Below are positions 1 through 5,609 of a DNA stretch of 5,609 bases, piece by piece. Under the pieces are notes generated by a model. The model did no database searches and had not been told where the DNA came from. It was given only the letters and a program-made list of their open reading frames with translations. A program made the position numbers and the translations under genes. Every line of letters begins with the position of its first letter. Position 1 is the stretch's first letter. The stretch comes from Parachlamydiaceae bacterium (GTDB taxonomy: Bacteria; Chlamydiota; Chlamydiia; Chlamydiales; Parachlamydiaceae): contig CP058704.1 of assembly GCA_013414685.1 (NCBI GenBank), positions 10,306 to 15,914 on the forward strand. The letters run 5' to 3'.

Positions 1-105
1 GTTCCTTTCTTCTATAAGCTTTTGGAAGATATAGCGGGCTGGTTTTGGAAAAACCCAAAACAGAAGAACAATCTTCGGCAGAAGCAGGAGCAAAAAAATG
101 ATTAG
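1..105 (+). CDS. RND-family efflux permease, C-terminal end only (partial)
   Basis: Frame 1 is open from the window edge to a TAG stop at 103-105 and encodes 34 residues. It begins VPFFYKLLEDIAGWFW and continues with a Lys/Gln/Asn-rich hydrophilic tail. The opening resembles the end of the last transmembrane helix of AcrB/HAE1-type inner-membrane proton-driven pumps, where a Pro-Phe-Phe-Tyr segment is followed by a short charged cytoplasmic tail. The identification rests largely on context: the next gene is an OprM/NodT-type outer-membrane channel, and adaptor, pump and channel genes commonly form one operon. The stop codon lies inside the start region of the channel gene (8-base overlap), which indicates co-transcription and coupled translation. 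The body of the gene is outside the window, so substrate class cannot be judged. Confidence 0.62.
   Translation, partial: VPFFYKLLEDIAGWFWKNPKQKNNLRQKQEQKND
86..90 (+). promoter_or_regulatory. Ribosome binding site of the efflux channel gene
   Basis: AGGAG lies 7 bases before the ATG at 98, inside the coding sequence of the upstream pump. It fixes the start of the channel gene and shows that its translation begins before the pump gene has ended. Confidence 0.75.
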
Positions 106-1566
106 GGCTTTCACTTTTGTTTTTCTGCTTTTAATTTCTTCATGCGTTTTTCGGCCTACCTATACGCGTCCTGAAATTGACATTCCGGAAAGTTGGCGAT
201 TGCCAAACGATGAAGCCTGCTGCCATGCTAATTTGAGATGGTGGACGCAGTTTGGGGATCCGGTTCTCGATGCTTTAATCCTTGAAGCATTGGAGAACAA
301 TAATGATTTGCAAGTTGCAATTGCCTCAGTCGATCGATTTTATGGACAGTACAGATCAGTTTATTCTCAACTATTTCCACAAATATACGGAGTAGCTTCT
401 GCATTAAGAATGGAGAATTCATTACAAGCCAATCCCGGCCTGCTTAAGGGGTTGCATTTTATGAATGAATTCATGGTTCTCTTGACTTGCGCCTATGAAT
501 TAGATATTTGGGGAAAACTTCACGCAGCCTCCGATGCAGCTCTTGCTCTCTACCTAGGACAAATTCAAGCTCGGCGCACGGTTGTCCTCACTTTGGTAAG
601 CGAAGTTGCGAATGCATACATGATATTACGTCAATATGATGAACAATTAAAAATCGCTCGAGAAACGTTAAAATCTTTCCAACAGTCTCTTCAATTAATG
701 ACAGATCGTTTTGTAGGGGAGCGATTTCTGAACTGCCCGTTGAGCAGGCTCGTTCGGAGATGGACGCAGCTTCCATTCAAGTGAAGGAGCTTGAAATCCA
801 AGTTCAACAGCAAGAAAATCTATTAAGCGTTTTATTAGGGAGGAATCCTGGAAACATTAAACGAGGCAAACTTCTTGAGCAGCTTGTTCAGCCTCCATGC
901 GTGCCGGCAGGAATTCCTTCAGATATCCTTGAACAGCGACCTGATGTTATGGAGGCTGAATTAAATCTGATTGCTGCCAATTCCAATGTAGGAGTCGCCA
1001 AGGCAAATTTTTTTCCTCAGATTTCGTTAACCGGTTTTTACGGAAATGAAAGTTTGGAGCTAGGCAAGCTATTCAGAGGTTCGGCCGTTACTTGGGAATA
1101 CGAAGGAACTGCAACCCAGCCTGTATTTACAGGCGGATTTTTTATCGCGCAATTGGAGATAGCAAAAGCTCTTAAAAGAAGCTTACTATGCTTATCTGAG
1201 TGCGATACAAAATGCTTTTAAAGAAGTAGATGACGCGTTAATTGCTCATACGAAAAGCTTAGAGCTTTTGAATGTACAAAAGATCAAGTTCAAGCCTATG
1301 AAAAATATCTTTATTTGGCTCAATTGGAATATGACAATGGCCAGGTTGATTATTTAAATGTTTTGGATGCGCAACGCAATTTATTTTCATCCCAGCTTGA
1401 TCTGGTCCAAGCTGAAAGCTTTACGTTTACCTCATTGATAAACTTATATAAGGCCTTAGGAGGCGGGTGGGTCATAGAATCTGATACAATTGCCATCGAA
1501 GGCGAAGACAATATTGAAGATATACGGGTTTCGGTACAAAAACTGAAGAGGGTAAATCCTTTGTGA
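98..1566 (+). CDS. RND efflux outer-membrane channel lipoprotein, OprM/NodT family (three frameshifts)
   Basis: This is the outer-membrane exit duct of a tripartite efflux pump (OEP family). The N-terminus MIRAFTFVFLLLISSC is a lipoprotein signal with lipobox ISSC, Cys16 being the lipidated residue. Family landmarks follow in order: WWTQFGDP (48-55), the N-x-D-L helix (68-71), YELDIWGKL (133-141), then the second repeat with RPDV and FFPQISLTG (281-313) and YLNVLDAQRN (419-428). The reading frame changes three times: at GGGG 716-719 (one G short), AAAA 1174-1177 (one A extra) and AAAA 1278-1281 (one A short). Joining the frames gives 489 residues, a normal length for the family, with no other stops. 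As written the gene would yield a 228-residue fragment ending at 784. All breaks are in short base runs and no landmark is lost, so read or assembly error is more likely than decay. The gene overlaps the pump gene by 8 bases. I see no strong promoter of its own. Confidence 0.88.
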
Positions 1567-1613
1567 AAATAAATGAAGTTTTGAAAAGAATTTTTAGCGA
1601 AAGATCGATTAAA

Positions 1614-1619
1614 GAGAGG
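1614..1619 (+). promoter_or_regulatory. Ribosome binding site deciding the autotransporter start
   Basis: GAGAGG stands 7 bases before ATG 1627. The next ATG, at 1641, has only AAGGA 14 bases upstream, which is too far. The site therefore favours 1627 as the true start, with a frame change a few codons later in a T run. Confidence 0.6.
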
Positions 1620-1626
1620 TTAAGGA

Positions 1627-4600
1627 ATGTCAAAAATTAAATGTTTTTTAGTTTCATTTTTATATTAGTCTTAACGATTGAACACTTATCTGCTGCAACC
1701 ACAGTATGGCAAGGCGGCATTTCCAACGACATGCTTACATCAGGAAATTGGTCTGCAGGTGTTCCAGCAAGTGCAGACACGGCTCAGTTTGATGCAACTG
1801 CTACGTCTTTAACTCCTCAGATTGATGGGCTCGGTGCTTCACTTGGAATAACAGCCGGGGCATTTTCTTTTCCCGATAGCACTTCATTCAACATAAGTAT
1901 TTTAAATTTTGGTGTTTTAAATTTCGATCTTGCAGGCATCAACAACTCACCAGGCACACAAACAATTAGTTATACGACTTCTTCAGAAGGTAATTTTAAT
2001 GGCAGCAGCAGCGCTGGAAACGCAAATATTTCACTTAATGATGCTTTTTGACATTTAACTCCTCAAGTACTGCGGCAAATTCAATCCTTAATTTAGTTAA
2101 TAGTGCCACTGCAACCTTTTAGGTAACTCAACAGCAGCAAGTTCGTTCATTTCTGCAGACTCAGGCACTCTCACTTTTGGAAACAATTCCACCGGCGGCA
2201 ATACAAACTGTTCCATTCAAAATAATTCTACGCTTCAATTTGAAGGAAATGCAACTGCAGGAGCTTCGAGCATTTCGTGCGATGGGTCAACATTGGCCTT
2301 TATTAACAACAGTTCTGCAGGAACTTCTAATATAGTCGCAACAGGAGTTTCTAATGTGTTTTTGGAGAAACTTCTAGCGGCGATACGACAAGTATTAACT
2401 TACAAAACTCAAGCTTTGTTTCACAATTAAATGCAGGAGTTGACCTTTCAATTGGAAGACTCGTGTCGGATTTTTCAGTATCATTGATTTGAGAAATGGG
2501 AATGCTTTGATTCTAGGCGGATTAGGCATTAGTGCGACAATCGAATCCGCCATCATTAATGGCGGAGTTGGAGGCGGAAGTTTGATTAAGACAGGCGCTG
2601 GCACTTTGACGCTTACCAGCAGCAATAATACTTATAATTTAGGAACGACGATTAATGGTGGGACTCTGGATTTGGCTTCTTTCGGGGTCTTACCGCCTCT
2701 GACTCCTTTGAATATCAATGCAGCGGGAAGCACTTTTATGATCAGCAACCTGATACCAGCCTCTTCAAGCATAGGGGATCTTACGGCCGTTCCGGGAAGT
2801 TCGATTTTCCTTGGCAACAAGGAATTGATTGTTAATTCAAGCACGATAACAACTTGTGCAAGTCAAATTACAGGGACAGGCGGAACGTTGACCAAACAAG
2901 GATCCGGAACCCTCATTTTAGCTGGTGCAAATAGTTACTCAGGCGGAACAAATATTCTGGACGGTACATTGCAAGGAGATTCAACCAGTTTGCAAGGGGA
3001 AATTTTCAATGATGCCATTTTAACATTCAATCAGACCGCTGATGGAACATTTAATGGATTCTTTCTGGGCAGCGGCAATATCAATAAAAATGGAGCAGGC
3101 ACTTTAAATCTTGTCAATGAGAGTAGTGCATTTGGGGGAACCACATCCATCAATCAAGGGAAGTTGACAGTGAATACAATTCTTGGCGGGAATGTTGCTG
3201 TAATGGCTGCAGGGATTTTATCAGGTAATGCAACGATAGGAAATCAGCTGACCGTAGATGGAATTGTTTCTCCTGGGAATAGTATAGGGACTATTGTGGT
3301 GAACGGAAACTATTTGCAAAATGCAGGTTCAACCTATAATGTTCAGATCAATGGTCAGGGCCAAAGTTCTCTTTTAGATATCGTGGGAACGGCGACTTTA
3401 AATCCAGGAGCCGGGGTAAATTTTGTTTCACTTGATGGTTCTGTGAATCCGGATGTGACGTATCTTATTTTGCATGCAGACGGAGGACTAACAGGAACCT
3501 ATTCAAATGTAACATCAAGTAATTTAATGATCGTTCCTTCACTCTTTTACGATCCTAATAATGTGTTTGCAAATTTCAAACGATCTTTTGTCGTGGTGAC
3601 AGCAACGAGAAACCAGCGCGAAGTGGCTTTACAGTTAGAAAGTATTGTAAATCCAGACCCTGCAGAAGAGGCTCTTTTAACAGCTATAACAAATCTTTCT
3701 ATACCTGAAGCACAAAAAGTTTTAGATGAACTGAGTGCGCAGCAATACACAAATTTGCTCATGACTTCTGAGTTAGCAAATCGACAGTTTATTCGCAGAA
3801 TGTTTAACGCCATTCGTCCTTCCTTAGTCTATAATCCTTGCGCTTGTACTTGCGATTACTTGGGACAATATAATGTCTGGGTAGAAGGTGGATATGGAAT
3901 GGATCAATATAAGAAAAAAATACGATCCGTGGTTTTAAAAATAAGCACTTTGATGTGACTTGTGGAGTCCAGGGGCGTCTATTGGATGATTTGACACTTG
4001 GTTCTGCTTTTTCTTATGAACATACCCGATTGCATTATGACCTTCATGCCACAGGCCGCAGCCATAATTTCTTGGGTGGATTATACGCTTTATACAGACC
4101 TGCCTGTTATTATCTTCTAGGAGAATTTGCTTTTGGCTATAGCGATGAAAAAATTAAACGGCATGTTAATGTTGGACCGGATTTAAGTTATACAACTCAT
4201 AGCAAACCCAAAGTCATAGAAAGCAGTCTTTATATCGAGACCGGTAAAGATTATAATATATTCTGTACGTGTTTTCAGCCATTCGTGGGTTTGGAATTCG
4301 CCTATCACTATTTGCATCACTTCCGTGAACACGGAGGGTATCCTATCAACTTATCAGTATGCGCTCATACGCAAGATAATATAGACGGACTTTTAGGACT
4401 TCATATTACGCCAGAAACCTGTTGGAACATTTTAATGAGCATGGATATTGCATGGCAATACCGCTTTACCAAGTTTAAAAATAAAATCAGGGAACGTTTT
4501 ATTGCATTTGGGGATAGCTTTCCTATTTATGGATCCTATTGGGCACGTAATAGCATTGATGCCGCCTTCTACTTATCTGTGCCCTTCTATGAATGCTGGG

Positions 4601-4681
4601 ATCTTTTGCAGAAGCAAATGGAGAGTGGTGGAAACGCCTGAATACATATAGCGTGATGGGGGAGTTGGCGCTACCTGGTAG
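1627..4681 (+). CDS. Autotransporter (type V) with PATR repeats and Cys-rich C-terminal beta-barrel (eight frameshifts)
   Basis: The predicted product is a surface-displayed protein whose barrel inserts into the outer membrane through BamA and exports or anchors the passenger. Domains in the frame-joined protein of about 1020 residues: signal peptide 1-23 (Lys3, Lys5, hydrophobic core, LSA before Ala24); a W-x-G...GNWSAGVP...ADTAQFDA start typical of these passengers; seven 20-residue repeats (about 127-270); three PATR repeats (about 321-352, 423-451, 487-517); a late-passenger/linker part with LSAQQY, ELANRQFIRR and IRPS; Cys740-Ala-Cys-Thr-Cys744; barrel about 748-1020 ending GGVGATW. Frame changes, each consistent with one missing base, fall near T 1657-1661 (or T 1644-1649), T 2045-2049, T 2117-2120, T 2359-2363, between 2451 and 2490 (GG 2454-2455 is one choice), A 3914-3920, T 4604-4607 and G 4658-4662. 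The uncorrected frames between 2489 and 3958 and between 3955 and 4641 are parts of this gene, not separate genes. The passenger's ligand or activity is unknown. Confidence 0.85.
2004..2430 (+). repeat. Seven degenerate 20-residue (about 60-base) passenger repeats
   Basis: Units start near 2004, 2063, 2128, 2188, 2251, 2311 and 2370. Examples are STAASSFISADSGTLTFGNN, ATAGASSISCDGSTLAFINN and SSAGTSNIVATGVSNVFFGE, giving a loose pattern S-[ST]-A-[GA]-x(3)-I-x(5)-[ST]-x-L-x-F-x-N-N. Spacings after adding back one base at each frame change are 60, 66, 60, 63, 60 and 60. A 20-residue unit rich in Ser, Asn, Gly and Thr fits the coils of a right-handed beta-helix. Three of the eight frameshifts lie inside this array, yet the unit register is kept. 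Confidence 0.75.
2582..3172 (+). repeat. Three PATR-type passenger-associated beta-strand repeats
   Basis: Copies lie at 2582-2674 (LIKTGAGTLTLTSSNNTYNL then GTTINGGTLDL), 2888-2974 (LTKQGSGTLILAGANSYSGG then TNILDGTLQ) and 3080-3172 (INKNGAGTLNLVNESSAFGG then TTSINQGKLTV). All follow the known pattern [LI]-x-K-x-G-x-G-T-L-x-L-x(5)-[YF]-x-G-x-T-x-I-x-x-G-x-L. Such repeats occur in autotransporter passengers and are linked in the literature to efficient secretion. They all lie in one uninterrupted reading frame. Confidence 0.88.
3863..4678 (+). other. Autotransporter beta-barrel domain (translocator)
   Basis: The domain begins at GQYNVWVEGGYG and, after the A-run frame change at 3914-3920, continues IRGFKNKHFDVTCGVQG, then LLDDLTLGSAFSYEHT, alternating strands and turns to the end. 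The LTLGSAFSY strand is the usual barrel signature. Repairing T 4604-4607 gives WDLFAEANGEWWKRLNTYSV and repairing G 4658-4662 gives MGGVGATW followed by TAG at 4679-4681. This produces about 272 residues and a terminal aromatic residue, as expected for barrels recognised by BamA. The domain contains seven cysteines besides the three of the hinge just before it. Confidence 0.82.
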
Positions 4682-4687
4682 AATTTT

Positions 4688-4731
4688 GAGGAATTTGCAA
4701 AATTATCCTCTTTTAAGGTTGCAAATTCCTC
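4688..4731. terminator. Inverted repeat between convergent genes, probable terminator
   Basis: GAGGAATTTGCAA (4688-4700) and TTGCAAATTCCTC (4719-4731) form a perfect 13-bp stem around an 18-base loop. It begins 6 bases after the repaired autotransporter stop and lies 15 bases beyond the stop of the minus-strand gene, so it could serve both. The plus-strand tail after the stem is T-rich but interrupted (TTATTTGTTTT at 4738-4748). On the minus strand the bases after the stem are not T-rich. The loop is long for a classical intrinsic terminator, so a stabilising 3' hairpin is an alternative. Confidence 0.6.
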
Positions 4732-4746
4732 TATCCGTTATTTGTT

Positions 4747-5284
4747 TTAATTGACCTTAGTAAATTCCTGAATTCTTTCTTTCAAGGCATCTGTGACTTC
4801 CAGATTTTTTGATGAGCATTCAAGCATTCTAAAAGAAAAGTCTTCGTGTAATACTGATTGGCTGTGGAAATGACTTTTTGAAGATTTTCCTGAATTTTCA
4901 TATCTAAAAGGCTGGATTGTCTTTGCAGTTTTTAGCTTTTTTGAAATTTGAATTTTTTCAACGATAGGGTCCATCCTGGCCATTTTTCTAAAGTCTTATC
5001 AAGGGCTGATAACTCCAGCGGTTCATAGACTGTGGGAAGATACACTTTAGCTTGCTCTAGATTGTGGGCTAAAATGATTTTTTTGTCGCCTGCCAGTCAG
5101 ATTTTCCAAAAATACTTTTTATAGCATTTTTGATGCGATAGATCATCCATTTAAGCGTTCCTGAACAGGATTTTGACCTTGTATAACGTGAAATGCAAGA
5201 TCTGATTTTGTCTTTTTCTGAATCTTCAATTTTTAAGATATTAAGATAAAGTTCAGCTGCAGGATTTAAAGCAGGAATATTCAT
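4747..5284 (-). CDS. Hypothetical protein, about 179 residues, helical (four frameshifts)
   Basis: I do not recognise this gene. ATG at 5284 has GGAG 8 bases upstream and a near-consensus promoter. The first frame gives MNIPALNPAAELYLNILKIE through KSIFGKSDWQATKK, with a stop at 5069. The coding signal then moves frame at A-run 5078-5084 (one short), at 4983-4987 or 4953-4958 (one short), at 4929-4933 (one extra) and at 4805-4810 (one short), all given as plus-strand coordinates of T runs. The joined sequence contains AHNLEQAKVYLPTVYEPLEL, MKIQENLQKVISTANQYYTK and NLEVTDALKERIQEFTKVN. It looks like a soluble, charged, mostly alpha-helical protein with no signal peptide or membrane helix. The piece-wise reading between 4983 and 4747 in a single frame is Ser-rich and less protein-like, which supports the last two corrections. 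Exact junctions are uncertain. It faces the autotransporter tail to tail and diverges from the Mur ligase gene. Confidence 0.6.
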
Positions 5285-5292
5285 TATTTAAT

Positions 5293-5296
5293 CTCC
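5293..5296 (-). promoter_or_regulatory. Ribosome binding site of the minus-strand hypothetical gene
   Basis: GGAG on the minus strand (CTCC on plus) sits 8 bases before the ATG at 5284-5282, supporting that start. Confidence 0.6.
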
Positions 5297-5317
5297 GTAA
5301 TTTTAATTAATTAGTTA

Positions 5318-5346
5318 ATTATCGGTTTAATATAATTAATTGTCAA
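5318..5346 (-). promoter_or_regulatory. Near-consensus sigma-70 promoter for the hypothetical gene
   Basis: On the minus strand TTGACA (5346-5341) is followed after exactly 17 bases by GATAAT (5323-5318): a perfect -35 box, ideal spacing, and five of six matches at -10. Transcription would start near 5311, giving a leader of roughly 27 bases that includes the GGAG site. The surroundings are very AT-rich (several AATTAATT blocks, 5301-5340), which should ease melting. This is the strongest promoter visible in the window. Confidence 0.72.
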
Positions 5347-5496
5347 TGATGGCCAAGATTTTCAATGAATATCGATCTAATTGAAGAATTGAAGATCATA
5401 TTCAAAAATTTGACTTTAACTTTGAAAAACTTACGTTTTTTTCTTGTTTGAAATGAGTGAGATTCTTAATCTGTTTTCTTTCTACTCACAGGTTAT

Positions 5497-5609
5497 ATGC
5501 AGAAGCTTCATTTACAAGATGCTGCTGGACTTATGGATGCCAGCTGCGAAAAAGACATTGAATTTACCGGGGTCAGTGTAGACAGTCGTCTTCATAGGCC
5601 AGAAAACCT
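5497..5609 (+). CDS. murF: Mur ligase N-terminus, probably UDP-MurNAc-tripeptide--D-Ala-D-Ala ligase MurF (partial)
   Basis: The last 113 bases encode 37 residues starting MQKLHLQDAAGLMDASC and containing FTGVSVDSRLHRPEN. The pattern of an N-terminal L-x(n)-A-G/M helix, then [IV]-x-[FI]-x-G-[IV]-S-x-D-S-R-x(3)-P-x-[ND], matches the UDP-substrate-binding domain at the start of MurF and MurE, cytoplasmic ATP-dependent ligases of peptidoglycan precursor synthesis. MurF adds D-Ala-D-Ala to the UDP-MurNAc-tripeptide. MurF is preferred because of the spacing from Met to DSR, but MurE remains possible because the ATP-binding loop and the substrate-specific domains are off the window. The upstream in-frame stop is TAA at 5467-5469, and 5497 is the only ATG before the motif. 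AGG at 5490-5492 is a weak, close ribosome site. Confidence 0.7.
   Translation, partial: MQKLHLQDAAGLMDASCEKDIEFTGVSVDSRLHRPEN

Noticed and set aside
1567..1626. Promoter or terminator between the channel and autotransporter genes
   Set aside because: TTGAAA at 1581-1586 has no acceptable -10 box at 16-18 bases and there is no stem-loop, so I cannot say whether the two genes share a transcript.
228..3813. Several minus-strand open frames of 62-88 codons inside the channel and autotransporter genes
   Set aside because: They are antisense shadows with no ribosome sites, signals or recognisable motifs, opposite well-supported coding sequence.
2489..3958. A separate 489-residue protein starting at a TTG codon
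   Set aside because: There is no ribosome site or signal peptide, and the protein-like sequence continues upstream in frame (GFFSIIDL before the TTG). It is the middle of the autotransporter.
3955..4641. A separate 228-residue barrel protein starting at GTG
   Set aside because: Coding continues upstream in the same frame (IRGFKNKHFD), and the barrel's first strand lies before the A run at 3914-3920. It is the autotransporter C-terminus.
4608..4754. After repair of the T run at 4604, an open frame running on to TGA 4752-4754 through the hairpin
   Set aside because: The tail (ELALPGRILRNLQNY and on) is not barrel-like and overlaps the convergent gene's stop. One more G at 4658-4662 gives a proper GGVGATW terminus.
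4747..4983. A 78-residue minus-strand protein starting at ATG 4983 as an independent gene
   Set aside because: It has no ribosome site, and its Ser-rich middle is less protein-like than the neighbouring frame, which reads KIQENLQKVISTANQYYTK. It is better taken as part of the frame-broken gene starting at 5284.
5347..5496. Plus-strand promoter for the Mur ligase gene (TTGACT at 5410-5415 with TACGTT at 5432-5437)
   Set aside because: The -10 box matches only three of six bases, and other TTGA motifs nearby are no better. The short direct repeat TTGAAGA around 5381-5395 is also within chance in such AT-rich DNA.
5453..5581. ATG 5453 as the start of a short plus-strand gene before or within the Mur ligase region
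   Set aside because: The reading frame is a shadow of the Mur ligase frame, lacks a clear ribosome site and resembles nothing; the VDSR motif is in the frame of ATG 5497.

Overview
The window is an AT-rich piece of a Gram-negative genome. It carries the tail of an RND-type drug/metabolite efflux operon, a large type V autotransporter, a small gene of unknown function on the opposite strand, and the first codons of a peptidoglycan ligase gene (probably murF). A lineage near the environmental Chlamydiae is my best guess. The reasons are the unusually cysteine-rich autotransporter barrel, the AT-rich codon use and the peptidoglycan-ligase neighbour. None of these is diagnostic, so I hold this only moderately.

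Layout: (1) 1-105, last 34 codons of an inner-membrane RND pump. (2) 98-1566, outer-membrane channel lipoprotein (OprM/NodT type), overlapping the pump gene by 8 bases and so translationally coupled to it. (3) 1627-4681, an autotransporter of about 1020 residues once frames are joined: signal peptide, seven degenerate 20-residue repeats, three PATR-type beta-strand repeats, a Cys-Ala-Cys-Thr-Cys hinge, and a C-terminal beta-barrel ending in Trp. (4) 4688-4731, a 13-bp perfect inverted repeat between convergent genes. (5) 5284-4747 (minus), an unrecognised helical protein of about 179 residues behind a near-consensus sigma-70 promoter. (6) 5347-5496, an intergenic stretch with no convincing signal. 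(7) 5497 to the window edge, N-terminus of a Mur ligase.

The dominant peculiarity is that all three complete genes are broken by single-base frameshifts, about 15 in roughly 5 kb. Nearly all sit in short runs of one base, and 13 of 15 are the loss of one base. Restoring them gives full-length proteins with every family landmark intact: the YLNVLDAQRN segment of the channel, the 60-base repeat spacing, and the C-terminal aromatic residue of the barrel. I therefore annotate each as one gene rather than a string of fragments. Homopolymer errors in the underlying read data or assembly explain this better than decay, although true pseudogenisation cannot be excluded from sequence alone.

Functionally, the pump and channel would span both membranes to expel small molecules, the autotransporter would display a beta-helical passenger on the cell surface, and the Mur ligase belongs to cell-wall precursor synthesis. 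I found no convincing evidence of a novel multi-gene system.
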